NCBI GenBank assembly: GCA_019638675.1
Contig: JAHBTE010000001.1
Coordinates: 466,605 to 530,604, forward strand
Source of the DNA: Fimbriimonadaceae bacterium
GTDB lineage: Bacteria > Armatimonadota > Fimbriimonadia > Fimbriimonadales > Fimbriimonadaceae
Direction of reading: 5' to 3'
DNA: 64,000 nucleotides
Shown here: piece by piece, positions 1 through 8,850 of the stretch
Position numbering within the stretch: position 1 is the stretch's first letter
Layout: the number at the start of each line of letters is the position of its first letter
Translations under genes and position numbers: made by a program
Notes under the pieces: generated by a model
The model's input: only the letters and a program-made list of their open reading frames with translations
Database searches by the model: none
Told to the model about the DNA's origin: nothing

Positions 1-910
1 TATTGCAATTCTCGCCGCGATTCTGTTCCCAGTATTCGCCCAGGCAAAAACAGCGGCTAAGAAAACCCAAGCTCTGAGCAATATCAAGCAAATGGGAACC
101 GCAGCAAACATCTACATGGCTGACTATGACGATGTGATTTCTCACGCCTGGTCTCGCCGCGCAGACGGTACTCACCGCAATACCACTGCTCACCCAGCAC
201 CACAAAACGTCATTGTTGGCGGCGGTTGGGACGTAGCGGGTGTTGCCGATACGGTTGCACAGGCATGGCACATTTCAATTCAGCCATACCTTAAGAATGT
301 TCAAATGATGCAGTCACCTTCGCAACAACGCGGAACGATCGCGGGTGAAACTTTCACACCAGGCGTTACCCCTTGGGAAGTTGGGTTGACTATGAACGGT
401 GAGCTTCACACTTACAGTGGAACCGCCGTTGGCGCAGTCTCATCTGTTCCTCTCTTCTGGACAGGTACAGGAAACGTCAAGCGCTATGGTCGTGCTTCGA
501 GTAACCCTACTCTGAACTGTGGTACAGGTTGGGCGGGCGAATGCCGATTCAACCCAGCAGGTGCCCCCGGTGATCCAACTGTAACTGGTTTGATGACTAA
601 CACTTACTCATTCCGCGGTCTGGGCGTTGCCTTCCGAGTTTGGACATTTGGTGACAAAACAGCTGGTGGTCAAATGTTTGTTCGAGTTGATAGCTCTGCA
701 AAGTACCAACGCGTTGGAATCGGGATTGATCCTATCACCAACACTGCGGCACACCAAGACCCATATGCGAGAATCACAGACGGTGGCGAAGGCATGGGCA
801 GCGGATTCACATTCTACGCAACCAACGACAACCTCTGCGATCAAATCTCAGGAACCAACACAACCGGAAACCGCTACCACTGCTTCTTCCGACCTGACCG
901 AGAAAACTAA
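1..910 (+). CDS. Prepilin-type secreted/pilin-like protein, 5' partial
   Basis: The frame is already open at the left edge (first full codon at base 2), so the start and the leader peptide lie outside the window. The visible part begins inside a hydrophobic helix (IAILAAILFPVFAQAK) followed by a polar helix ending YMADYDD. This is the layout of type IV prepilin-like proteins, with a cleaved leader, an N-terminal helix and a C-terminal globular domain. The C-terminal part is Thr/Gly/Asn-rich with scattered cysteines, as expected of an exported domain. Such proteins are numerous in Armatimonadota and Planctomycetes. The substrate and role are unknown. A small lipoprotein gene follows 5 bp downstream and is probably co-transcribed. 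Confidence 0.75.
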   Translation, partial: IAILAAILFPVFAQAKTAAKKTQALSNIKQMGTAANIYMADYDDVISHAWSRRADGTHRNTTAHPAPQNVIVGGGWDVAGVADTVAQAWHISIQPYLKNVQMMQSPSQQRGTIAGETFTPGVTPWEVGLTMNGELHTYSGTAVGAVSSVPLFWTGTGNVKRYGRASSNPTLNCGTGWAGECRFNPAGAPGDPTVTGLMTNTYSFRGLGVAFRVWTFGDKTAGGQMFVRVDSSAKYQRVGIGIDPITNTAAHQDPYARITDGGEGMGSGFTFYATNDNLCDQISGTNTTGNRYHCFFRPDREN

Positions 911-915
911 GCGAC

Positions 916-1104
916 ATGAAGAAATTTCTAATCCTTTTTGTTGTTTTCTCAGGGTTCCTTGTCGCCTGTAGTCAAAATGAGCCACCAGCAGATACTGCTG
1001 GACTGATGCACAAAGATGAAGCTCCATCTGATTCTGGCGATTCCAGTGGTACTCCCAAGGCTCCACCAACGGATACGAAGGAAAGTAGTTCCGAAGGCGG
1101 TTAG
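916..1104 (+). CDS. Small predicted lipoprotein (62 aa)
   Basis: A short protein with a classic lipoprotein signal: MKK, a hydrophobic stretch (FLILFVVFSGFLVAC) and a lipobox L-V-A-C with Cys18 as the likely lipidated residue. The mature part of about 45 residues is Ser/Asp/Pro/Glu-rich and probably disordered, acting as a surface tether or spacer. It starts 5 bp after the prepilin-like gene and ends just before a strong terminator, so the two genes form a likely operon. No known family is recognised. Membrane anchoring is well supported. The function is unknown. Confidence 0.6.
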   Translation: MKKFLILFVVFSGFLVACSQNEPPADTAGLMHKDEAPSDSGDSSGTPKAPPTDTKESSSEGG

Positions 1105-1116
1105 TCGCGTTTCGAT

Positions 1117-1156
1117 AAAAAAAGTCCTCGTGCTTATAAGCACGAGGACTTTTTTT
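1117..1156. terminator. Bidirectional rho-independent terminator
   Basis: A perfect 40-bp inverted repeat: A7-GTCCTCGTGCTTA followed by its exact complement ending in T7. Read on either strand it gives a GC-rich stem followed by a T run. It lies between the rightward lipoprotein gene and the leftward aconitase gene and probably ends both transcripts. Confidence 0.9.
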
Positions 1157-1166
1157 ATTTTGTTAG

Positions 1167-3800
1167 CTAATTCAGCAGTCCACGAAGGACGTATTGGAGA
1201 ACTCCACCGTGGCGGTAATACTCCATTTCTGTCGGTGTATCTAACCGGCAAACTACATTGAACGACTTTGTGTTCCCATTATCATCCGTAGCCCGTACCA
1301 TCAAGGTTTTTCCGGAAGCAAACTTCTCAGCAACGCCAGCGGACAAGCCGAGAACACTAAACTCTTCTGTTCCTTTTAGTCCAAGAGAGTCCGCATTTTG
1401 TCCGGCTTCATACTGAAGCGGCAGAACACCCATACCGATCAAATTAGATCTGTGAATTCGCTCAAAACTCTCGGCAATAACTGCTTTGACGCCTAGGAGT
1501 CGAGTTCCCTTTGCCGCCCAGTCGCGACTTGAGCCAGTTCCGTACTCTTTACCAGCTAGAACAACAAGATTGATTCCTTGGTTTTGGTAATCCATCGCCG
1601 CTTCATAGATAGAAGTCACTTCGCCAGTGAGGAAGTTGGTTGTAAAGCCGCCTTCAGTTCCAGGGGCCAGTTGGTTGCGGAGGCGAATGTTTGCGAATGT
1701 TCCGCGAACCATCACTTCATCATTTCCTCGCCGTGCACCGTAACTGTTGAATAGGTGTGGCGACACTCCCTTTTCAATCAGATAGCTACCGGCTGGGGAA
1801 GTTGCCTTGATTGATCCAGCAGGTGAAATGTGGTCAGTAGTAACCGAATCGCCCAGTTTTGCCAAGCATTTCAGTCCGGTCAGTTCGTGCACAAACTCTT
1901 GGGCATCGCGGAGCATTCCCTCAAAGAAGGGAGCTTGCTTCACGTAAGTGGAATCGCCATGCCATTGGTAGCGCTTGCCTTCACCCACCGCGATTGCCTT
2001 CCACTTTTCATCGCCTTCAAAAACGCTTGCGTAGCTCTTAGTAAACATTTCTCGGTTGATGTTCTTTTCAACCGTTTCCGCGATTTCCATTTGGCTTGGC
2101 CAGATGTCTTTGAGAAACACATCGTTGCCATCCTTATCCTGACCAAGTGGTTCGGTTGTAAGATCAATATCAATTGTTCCGGCAAAGCTATATGCCACGA
2201 CTAGCGGAGGCGACATCAAGTAATTCGCTTTTACATCTTGGTTCACCCGGCCTTCAAAGTTGCGGTTTCCACTGAGAACGCTGACAACCGCGAGGTCGGC
2301 TTCGCGAACGATCGCGGATACAGATTCTGGCAATGGACCAGAGTTTCCGATGCATGTTGTGCATCCGTAACCAACAATGTTGAATCCGATTGCGTCGAGG
2401 TCCGTTTGCAGACCTGCGTGTTCCAAATACTGTTGGACAACCCGTGAACCAGGGGCGAGAGATGTCTTCACCCAAGGTTTTGGCTTGAGCCCGAGCGCGT
2501 TGGCTTTACGAGCAACTAATCCTGCGGCGACCATTACGCTTGGGTTACTGGTGTTTGTACAGCTCGTGATAGAAGCAATAACAATGCTTCCGTTGCTGAG
2601 CTTGTCGCGGGTGCCTTTTGCTTCTGGGAAAGCCGCGAAGAACGAATCTTTCGCTTTTCCGAGAAGCGCGCGGTCTTGAGGTCTTTTCGGTCCAGCTACG
2701 CTTGGCATAACCGTGCCCATATCCAGTTCTAAAGTAGCCGAGTAGGTTGCTTCTGGCGAATCGGCGGTATGCATCAGGCCGTTCATTGCGTAGTAATCGC
2801 GAACCAAATTGACCTGTGCTTCTGGGCGACCACTCACCATCAGGTAGCGCAGAGTTTCAGCATCTACCGGGAACAGTCCGCAAGTTGCGCCGTATTCCGG
2901 AGCCATGTTTGCGATGGTTGCTCGGTCGGCAAGCGGCATGTTGCTGATGCCAGGGCCGAAGAACTCTACAAACTTGCCAACAACTCCGTGCTTGCGGAGC
3001 ATTTCCGTGACCGTTAGAACGAGGTCCGTCGCGGTTGAGCCTTCTGGAAGCTTGCCTGTGAGTTTGAATCCAACGACTTGCGGGATTAGCATGCTCACTG
3101 GCTGACCAAGCATTGCGGCTTCCGCTTCGATTCCACCAACACCCCAACCCAGAACCCCGAGTCCATTGATCATGGTCGTGTGGCTATCTGTGCCAACGAG
3201 AGTATCGAGGTAAGCCGTGCCAGAATTATTAAATACAACTCTAGCAAGATATTCGAGGTTCACCTGGTGGCAGATGCCAGTGTTGGGGGGAACAACTTTG
3301 AAATTCTCAAGTGCACTTTGACCCCATTTGAGGAATTCATACCGTTCGTTGTTGCGCTCAAATTCGTGATCCAAGTTGATCTGCAAAGCCGCATCGCTAC
3401 CGTAAGCATCAATCTGAACCGAGTGGTCGATAACTAATTCAACTGGTTGAAGCGGGTTGATTTTTTCTGGGTCGCCGCCGAGAGCCGCCATCGCATCGCG
3501 CATACTCGCGAGGTCTACAACACAGGGGACGCCAGTAAAGTCTTGGAGCAGAACCCGGGCGGGAGTGAACGCGATTTCTTTGCTCGGTTCCGCTTTTGGA
3601 TCCCAGTTGAGCATCGCTTCAATATCATCTTTGGTGACGTTGACACCATCTTCGTTCCGAAGAAGGTTTTCGAGCAAGACTTTGTGCGCGTATGGCAATC
3701 GGGCAACGTTGTAACCAGCTTCTTCTAGTTTCTTGAAACTGTGAAAAGTGAATGATTCTCCGCCGAGAGAGGCGGTAGTTTTTGTGCCAAAGCTATTCAT
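1167..3800 (-). CDS. acnA: Aconitate hydratase (AcnA type)
   Basis: Interconverts citrate and isocitrate via cis-aconitate in the cytosolic TCA cycle, using a [4Fe-4S] cluster. The 877-aa length fits the AcnA/IRP class. Cluster cysteines are visible in [11 protein letters not shown] and [12 protein letters not shown], and the C-terminal swivel domain carries [13 protein letters not shown]. An in-frame GTG at 3836 would extend the protein by 12 residues. I prefer the ATG at 3800 because family members begin like MNSFGTKTT, a GGAG precedes it, and a -35/-10 pair upstream would place the transcription start downstream of the GTG. A 20-bp palindrome sits over the predicted -10, suggesting transcriptional control. 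Confidence 0.95.
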   Translation of the reverse strand: MNSFGTKTTASLGGESFTFHSFKKLEEAGYNVARLPYAHKVLLENLLRNEDGVNVTKDDIEAMLNWDPKAEPSKEIAFTPARVLLQDFTGVPCVVDLASMRDAMAALGGDPEKINPLQPVELVIDHSVQIDAYGSDAALQINLDHEFERNNERYEFLKWGQSALENFKVVPPNTGICHQVNLEYLARVVFNNSGTAYLDTLVGTDSHTTMINGLGVLGWGVGGIEAEAAMLGQPVSMLIPQVVGFKLTGKLPEGSTATDLVLTVTEMLRKHGVVGKFVEFFGPGISNMPLADRATIANMAPEYGATCGLFPVDAETLRYLMVSGRPEAQVNLVRDYYAMNGLMHTADSPEATYSATLELDMGTVMPSVAGPKRPQDRALLGKAKDSFFAAFPEAKGTRDKLSNGSIVIASITSCTNTSNPSVMVAAGLVARKANALGLKPKPWVKTSLAPGSRVVQQYLEHAGLQTDLDAIGFNIVGYGCTTCIGNSGPLPESVSAIVREADLAVVSVLSGNRNFEGRVNQDVKANYLMSPPLVVAYSFAGTIDIDLTTEPLGQDKDGNDVFLKDIWPSQMEIAETVEKNINREMFTKSYASVFEGDEKWKAIAVGEGKRYQWHGDSTYVKQAPFFEGMLRDAQEFVHELTGLKCLAKLGDSVTTDHISPAGSIKATSPAGSYLIEKGVSPHLFNSYGARRGNDEVMVRGTFANIRLRNQLAPGTEGGFTTNFLTGEVTSIYEAAMDYQNQGINLVVLAGKEYGTGSSRDWAAKGTRLLGVKAVIAESFERIHRSNLIGMGVLPLQYEAGQNADSLGLKGTEEFSVLGLSAGVAEKFASGKTLMVRATDDNGNTKSFNVVCRLDTPTEMEYYRHGGVLQYVLRGLLN

Positions 3801-3821
3801 TTGCGCGCATGCTCCATTATT

Positions 3822-3858
3822 CCTGGGTGAATTCACCCAGGTTACCTGGCACCGTCAA
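3822..3858 (-). promoter_or_regulatory. Putative acnA promoter with palindromic operator
   Basis: On the minus strand TTGACG (3858-3853) is followed after 17 bp by TGAATT (3835-3830). The latter lies at the centre of a perfect 20-bp palindrome, CCTGGGTGAATTCACCCAGG (3822-3841). A dyad over the -10 is the usual place for a repressor operator. The regulator is not identifiable from this window. Confidence 0.45.
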
Positions 3859-3874
3859 GTGAGTCAGGACAGCA

Positions 3875-5194
3875 TCAAAACGGAACACCGTTTTGAATGA
3901 TGGCATTGAGCAAAACTAATTCCTTTGCTAACGGATCAGCTTCACTTTTCAGCATTGAGTTTTGCCAATCTATGACGAATGCTTTTCCGGATGCAGGATC
4001 AATGACTTGGGTTCCGATCGCCATGTTTAATTCTCGCAAGTCTTTGGGATTTCGCTTGTTTTCAATCTTAAACCATTCGTAGCCGGTTCGGATAATTGCA
4101 GCCGAAAAATTAATTTGCGACGTGTAGCCTGATTCTGTTGCGCTTACATATTTGCGCAGTATCTCAGTTTTGATCATTTCGCCGACCGCGTTATCAGCAG
4201 ACTTATTCGCCGCCGACATATCCCAACTCTCTGCCGACGAGTTGAAGAAATCCACTCCCCACTTTTTGTTCGCTTCTTCCCAAACTCCCCCCACTTCGGG
4301 CAGAAATTGCATTGCTCCGTGGGAACTGTCATTAACTAATTCAAGTGATTGAGCGAGTTCTTTAACGGTTTTTTCGGGTTCAAGAGGATTGCTTAGTGAA
4401 TTGAAATAAGCGGTTAACTTTTCGGTTCTGACGTCGGGGTCATCTAAAGGTGCGATAAAAGCACCAATAACGCGTGCATCCGCACCTTTGTTAATTATTT
4501 CAGCTAATGTTCCAACTGACATTAATTGAAAATCTTTTCTAACAATATCGCTCATGGTGTAAGGAATGTGTTTTCTTGCAGTTTCCAACCGTTCGATAAT
4601 TTTTTTTCGATGAGCTTGCGTAAGATTTTCATTCTTACTGAGTTGTGCTAAATGATCGGCTGCCATCCACAGATTTAGGAGGTAATCAACCCCCATAAGT
4701 TCGGGTGCCGTCTTGATACCTTGCCAAGCCAGTTCAAATGCCTGTAGCCCCTCTTCAAAGGCAAGGTTCCAATTACCGTCTGCTACTGAAATATTGGACG
4801 ACAAAATCTTTCCGTTAATCACCAAAACGAAGTTGCTAGCAACCTCGTTGATATTCCGTTCAGAATTGCGTTCACTTTTTTTCCAAGCTTTTATTTCATT
4901 TTTCAAATCTTCACGGAGTGATGAATTCGTACGCCATTTCGCATCAGATAAATCAGGTCGTGCAATTGCGTCCATTAGTTCGGAAGAAATTCCTTTATCA
5001 ACCGTCGGATAATAATTTGCTACCCAATCTGACTCCAATTCTTTATCATATGGCCCTACCCTCGCCCATCCGCGTACTTCTTCACTTGAGACTGAGTGTT
5101 CATCCTGCTTAACTGGATTTGGCTTGGGATTGCATCCACAAGTGATTACCACCGTTAAGCTAGTAATTAGTGCACTAACGATCCACCGCTTCAT
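3875..5194 (-). CDS. Exported hypothetical protein
   Basis: Unrecognised protein of 439 aa. The ATG at 5194 gives MKRWIVSALITSLTVVITCGC, a basic N-terminus plus hydrophobic core ending at cysteines, consistent with a signal peptide or lipoprotein signal. An in-frame codon at 5266 would add 24 residues, overlap uvrC and bury that signal. AGG precedes the 5194 start. The mature part is mostly helical and polar with no catalytic motif that I can name. The C-terminal third (EWFKIENKRNPKDLRELN...DPASGKAFVIDWQN) has the flavour of small exported proteins that follow prepilin-like genes. It is AT-richer than its neighbours. It is divergent from uvrC with 43 bp between the starts. Confidence 0.65.
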   Translation of the reverse strand: MKRWIVSALITSLTVVITCGCNPKPNPVKQDEHSVSSEEVRGWARVGPYDKELESDWVANYYPTVDKGISSELMDAIARPDLSDAKWRTNSSLREDLKNEIKAWKKSERNSERNINEVASNFVLVINGKILSSNISVADGNWNLAFEEGLQAFELAWQGIKTAPELMGVDYLLNLWMAADHLAQLSKNENLTQAHRKKIIERLETARKHIPYTMSDIVRKDFQLMSVGTLAEIINKGADARVIGAFIAPLDDPDVRTEKLTAYFNSLSNPLEPEKTVKELAQSLELVNDSSHGAMQFLPEVGGVWEEANKKWGVDFFNSSAESWDMSAANKSADNAVGEMIKTEILRKYVSATESGYTSQINFSAAIIRTGYEWFKIENKRNPKDLRELNMAIGTQVIDPASGKAFVIDWQNSMLKSEADPLAKELVLLNAIIQNGVPF

Positions 5195-5237
5195 AAAACC
5201 TAGGATACACCGACTGAGTAGAATCCAGTAGACATAG

Positions 5238-7133
5238 ATGAGCGGAAAACCCCGCAGCCAGCCCACTAATCCTCATGTCGGAGACATCCTCAAAAACGTC
5301 CCGACCTCACCTGGCTGTTACATCTACCGCGACGATAAAAAAGACATTCTTTACGTTGGCAAGGCGGTCAATTTACGTTCGCGCGTGAGGTCGTATTTCC
5401 GTGGCTCCGCAAACCACTCCACCCGAATCGCGCGCATGGTTCACAAAATCCGCGACATTGAATGGATGGTTGTGGATAGCGAACTTGAAGCCCTGGTGCT
5501 GGAATGCAATCTGATCAAAGAACATCGTCCGCCTTACAACGTGCGGATGCGCGATGATAAGAGTTACCCGTATATCGCAATCACCAAAGAAGCCTATCCC
5601 AGAGTAATTTTCACCCGCAATCCGCGCAAAGCTAGCGGCAGAACCTTTGGACCGTACACATCAGCGTATGCCGTGCGAGATACCTTGCAATTGCTCCACA
5701 AAGTGTTTCCTTTGATCCCTTGCGGCAAAAGCTGGAGTGGCCGCGCTGAACAACGCCCCTGCCTTTACTATCACATGAATCAATGCCTTGCTCCCTGCGC
5801 GGGCATTGCCGATAAAGTCGAATATCAAGACGTTTTGAACCAAGTCACCCGATTTTTGGAAGGCAAAGAGGCGGGAATCTTGCGTGATCTGCAAACCAAA
5901 ATGGATACGGCTTCGGAAGAGCTAGAATTTGAAAAAGCCGCTCTTTACCGAGACCGAATGCAGGCATTGAACAGCATTCTGGAACGCCAGAAGGTGCTAA
6001 GTAGCGACGGTCAAGACCGCGACATCGTTGCGGTTGTGAAAGATGACCGGGGTTCCGCGATCCAAATGCTCTACATCCGGGGTGGGCGGCTGATCGGGCA
6101 GACCAACTACATGATGGACGGTAGCAAAGAGGCTTCCCCGACAGAGGCCGTGCAAGAATTTGTGAAGCAGTATTACGCCACTGCGCCCGAGGTTCCGCGT
6201 GAAATTTTGTTGCCCGTCGAAATAGAAGAAAAATCCATTGTTCAGACCTGGCTCCGGCAAAAACGCGGCGCGGCGGTGACAATCGAGGTTCCACAAGGCG
6301 GCGAAGGCCTCCGACTCGTGGATATGGCGGCGAAAAATGCCGAACTCGCGCTCAAAACCATGGCCCTGGAGATTGAACAGCGCGAAGAATGGGCGCAGCA
6401 AGCTATCCAACAACTTAGTGAAGAAATTGATTTGCCTTCGCCCGCTCTGCGGATTGAGGGCTACGATATTTCTAACACGCAAGGGTCGTTGCCTGTCGGC
6501 TCGATGGTTGTGACAGAGGACGGTCAACCAGCAAAGGAACACTACCGACGGTTCAAGATCAAGTGGAATCCCGAAGAGCCGAATGACTTCGCAATGATGC
6601 ACGAAGTCATCACCCGCCGATTGATGAAGTTGCTTGATGGCGATCCGAAGTTCTCGAAAACTCCTGACCTGATCATGATTGATGGTGGTAAGGGCCAACT
6701 CGGAGCGGCGCTTGATGCCCGCGACCGGCTCGGGCTTTCCATCCCCATGGTTGGGTTGGCAAAAAAGCAAGAAATCATCTTTGTTCCCACCCTCATACCG
6801 GGTAGCCATGAAAAAGGCAAACCGGAATACAGCTACCACGAGGTGATTTTGCCGCTCACCTCACCCGGCCTGATGCTCCTTCGCAAACTTCGCGACGAAG
6901 CACACAGATTTGCAATTTCATTCCACCGTAAACTCCGCGATAAACGGATGCACGGTTCGGTACTGGACGAAGTGCCGGGCATCGGCCCAAAACGGCGGCG
7001 GATGTTGCTAAGGACGTTCGGTTCGATAGAAGGAATCCGTCGGGCGACGGTGGAAGAAATCGCCGCGGTTCCGACCCTGACCATGAGTCAGGCAACTACG
7101 ATCAAAGAGTATCTTCGGGTGGATGCGCTTTAG
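5238..7133 (+). CDS. uvrC: Excinuclease ABC subunit C
   Basis: Makes both the 3' and 5' incisions around bulky DNA lesions in the UvrABC nucleotide excision repair complex. All expected parts are present in 631 aa: an N-terminal GIY-YIG nuclease (GCYIYRDDKKDILYVGKA near residue 30), a Cys-bearing region (CLYYHMNQCLAPCAG), a UVR motif for UvrB contact (ELEFEKAALYRDRM near 235), an RNase H-like 5' nuclease core (GYDISNTQGSLPVGSMVV; DLIMIDGGKGQL) and C-terminal helix-hairpin-helix motifs (VPGIGPKRRRMLL). The ATG at 5238 has no clear SD. The 3' end overlaps the convergent VanZ-family gene by 32 bp. Confidence 0.96.
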   Translation: MSGKPRSQPTNPHVGDILKNVPTSPGCYIYRDDKKDILYVGKAVNLRSRVRSYFRGSANHSTRIARMVHKIRDIEWMVVDSELEALVLECNLIKEHRPPYNVRMRDDKSYPYIAITKEAYPRVIFTRNPRKASGRTFGPYTSAYAVRDTLQLLHKVFPLIPCGKSWSGRAEQRPCLYYHMNQCLAPCAGIADKVEYQDVLNQVTRFLEGKEAGILRDLQTKMDTASEELEFEKAALYRDRMQALNSILERQKVLSSDGQDRDIVAVVKDDRGSAIQMLYIRGGRLIGQTNYMMDGSKEASPTEAVQEFVKQYYATAPEVPREILLPVEIEEKSIVQTWLRQKRGAAVTIEVPQGGEGLRLVDMAAKNAELALKTMALEIEQREEWAQQAIQQLSEEIDLPSPALRIEGYDISNTQGSLPVGSMVVTEDGQPAKEHYRRFKIKWNPEEPNDFAMMHEVITRRLMKLLDGDPKFSKTPDLIMIDGGKGQLGAALDARDRLGLSIPMVGLAKKQEIIFVPTLIPGSHEKGKPEYSYHEVILPLTSPGLMLLRKLRDEAHRFAISFHRKLRDKRMHGSVLDEVPGIGPKRRRMLLRTFGSIEGIRRATVEEIAAVPTLTMSQATTIKEYLRVDAL

Positions 7134-7569
7134 CTTTTTTTGCTCTTAGAAACATTAAGAGTGCGGCAAGGCAAATCCCAATACTATCGATGAGAACATC
7201 GGTTGCTCGTCCGCCGCGCGCAGGGACAAACGTTTGATGCCATTCATCCGAGATCGCATACAGCAGAGCAAACACAGGTGCCCAAACCAGCCAGCGGCGA
7301 AACTTGAACTTGCGGAAAACCCAACCCGCGGCAATGGTGAGGATAAAAAATTCGGCGATATGGAATCCCTTGACGAACACCCACCACCAGGTTTGCCACC
7401 ATTCAAAAAAGCCGTCTTCGGTTACGCCTGGAATCAAGTTCGCGACAAACCGGGCGAGTTGCCTTTGAGTGATGACCGTCGTGGAAGTGAAGAAAATCAC
7501 CGCCACCCAAATGGGAAGGAGCCACAGCCAGCGACGATTGAATTTCTTTGCCGACTGTTTTACAGTCAT
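7102..7569 (-). CDS. VanZ family membrane protein
   Basis: A 155-aa integral membrane protein with about four hydrophobic segments: WLLPIWVAVIFFTSTTV, FHIAEFFILTIAAGWVF, WLVWAPVFALLYAI and VLIDSIGICLAALLMFL. The VanZ-family signature is clear in SDEWHQTFVPARGGRATDVLID, where the conserved polar residues lie between the last two membrane segments. VanZ in enterococci gives low-level teicoplanin resistance, but most family members have no known role and resistance should not be assumed. The C-terminal 10 codons overlap the end of uvrC on the other strand. Confidence 0.85.
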   Translation of the reverse strand: MTVKQSAKKFNRRWLWLLPIWVAVIFFTSTTVITQRQLARFVANLIPGVTEDGFFEWWQTWWWVFVKGFHIAEFFILTIAAGWVFRKFKFRRWLVWAPVFALLYAISDEWHQTFVPARGGRATDVLIDSIGICLAALLMFLRAKKAKAHPPEDTL

Positions 7570-7608
7570 GAGACTAACAACAGAATCTTTATAGATTTAG
7601 TTTCGGAA

Positions 7609-7636
7609 AACTGAGCGGCCCGAAGGCCGCTCAGTT
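7609..7636 (-). terminator. Terminator hairpin with UUCG loop
   Basis: On the minus strand AACTGAGCGGCC-TTCG-GGCCGCTCAGTT forms a 12-bp perfect stem closed by a UUCG tetraloop, followed by TTTTCC. It lies 11 bp beyond the end of the propeller lipoprotein gene and would terminate that transcript before the VanZ gene. Confidence 0.85.
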
Positions 7637-7647
7637 CATTTATAGTT

Positions 7648-8700
7648 TTAGTTAGCCGTAATAAACGTCACGTCGCGGATACCGACTGGCAACGTTTCAA
7701 TATCAATCTGCATGCCAGAACCGTTTGCACCCATCCGCACCGCACGTGCTTGAGTGCCTGTTTGCAGGAGGAGATAATCTTGACCTGGCATTCGGAAAAT
7801 GTTGGTCATTCCGGAGGTTGAGAAGTTTGCTACCCCGAGGTCACTCATCGTTCCATTTGGATTACGACCATATGTTTCAATGCCTTCATCGGATTCTCGG
7901 TAGAAGCACAGGGTGTTGAGGCCTGTAATCGCCGCTCGGAAGTTGCCCATTGGATAAGCAACGTCAACTGGGTTCAGCGGAGTGAGTGTGCCATCGCTGT
8001 TCACCTGCGCCTGCCGGAAGTTAGTTGTCGCCGACATGACGTATACGTTGGTGCCGTCATCACTGATCACGATCTTGCGAGGATTGACACCTGCTGCATA
8101 AACCGCGCCAGGGAGTTGGGTCAGAGTTCCGTTCGGGCTCACTTGATACGCACGGACAGTTGCACTTCCTTCTGCGATGACATACGCATAGTTTCCGTTT
8201 TTGCTAAAGACCATGCTCGTAGGCTGGTCATCTGTTGGTGCCGTAGCCAAGGCTAATGGAGTAACGCTGTTGTCTACGTTTATCGCGAATTGCTCGATTA
8301 CATCAAGTCCAGCGTGCATTACGTACAGTGCATTTTTAGTGGGATGCTTGAATAGCTTGCTTCCAGCAGCTTGGCTATCTGTAATAAAATCGCCTGTAAA
8401 GTCAGTGTCATCTACCAGCGCAATTACTCCTATTTGTGTTTCATCTGATGCGCTCGTATAAAACACTCCTGGATTACGTCCAGGCACTACTGAAACCCAA
8501 TCGTAAGTTGCCAGATCTGAATGCACGGCGGAAATTGTCCCGTTTGATTCCACCCTATAGGCGGCGACCTGACCATTATCACCGACGGCAATCATGCGAA
8601 TATTGCTCGCCGCGCTGCCGCCTCCGCCACCACATCCAACTAACCCGGGGAGAATCGCTGCTCCACCCAATGCCGCCAATACTAAGTTTTTCCAATTCAT
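7648..8700 (-). CDS. Beta-propeller lipoprotein (lactonase/YncE-like)
   Basis: Exported protein of 350 aa. The N-terminus carries a lipoprotein signal with a perfect L-V-G-C box followed by a GGGGG linker. The rest consists of repeats such as GNYAYVIAEGSATVRAYQVSPNGTLTQL and GTNVYVMSAT...QVNSDGTLTPL, typical of seven-bladed propellers related to YncE and 6-phosphogluconolactonase. No catalytic residue set is evident and the ligand is unknown. The ATG at 8700 is preferred over an in-frame GTG at 8718 because GAGAG lies 7 bases upstream of it. A strong terminator follows. It is divergent from ileS. Confidence 0.75.
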   Translation of the reverse strand: MNWKNLVLAALGGAAILPGLVGCGGGGGSAASNIRMIAVGDNGQVAAYRVESNGTISAVHSDLATYDWVSVVPGRNPGVFYTSASDETQIGVIALVDDTDFTGDFITDSQAAGSKLFKHPTKNALYVMHAGLDVIEQFAINVDNSVTPLALATAPTDDQPTSMVFSKNGNYAYVIAEGSATVRAYQVSPNGTLTQLPGAVYAAGVNPRKIVISDDGTNVYVMSATTNFRQAQVNSDGTLTPLNPVDVAYPMGNFRAAITGLNTLCFYRESDEGIETYGRNPNGTMSDLGVANFSTSGMTNIFRMPGQDYLLLQTGTQARAVRMGANGSGMQIDIETLPVGIRDVTFITAN

Positions 8701-8749
8701 CTCGTTTCTCTCGTTCACTCGCCTAAGCGCGATGAACTATTGATATTCA

Positions 8750-8785
8750 ATAATAGCCGGATGTTCCATTATTTCCGGCTATTAT
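8750..8785. promoter_or_regulatory. Inverted repeat in the ileS/propeller intergenic region
   Basis: ATAATAGCCGG (8750-8760) and CCGGCTATTAT (8775-8785) form a perfect 11-bp stem with a 14-nt loop. A second small hairpin, GGAC-TTTT-GTCC, follows at 8786-8797. There is no T run, so this is not a simple terminator. It could be an operator or a structured leader of ileS. No T-box consensus is present. Confidence 0.35.
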
Positions 8786-8850
8786 GGACTTTTGTCCCTT
8801 TCTGCCCGCCCGGGGCTGGTGCAGACCGATAGGTAAAATTTTCGCTTCGT

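Noticed and set aside
5997-6839. Long open frame (280 codons) antisense to uvrC
   Set aside because: It lies wholly inside a well-supported gene, has low-complexity His/Arg/Phe-rich composition and no family resemblance.
8719-8850. T-box riboswitch upstream of ileS
   Set aside because: No AGGGTGGNACCGCG-like T-box or specifier stem is visible; only simple hairpins are present.
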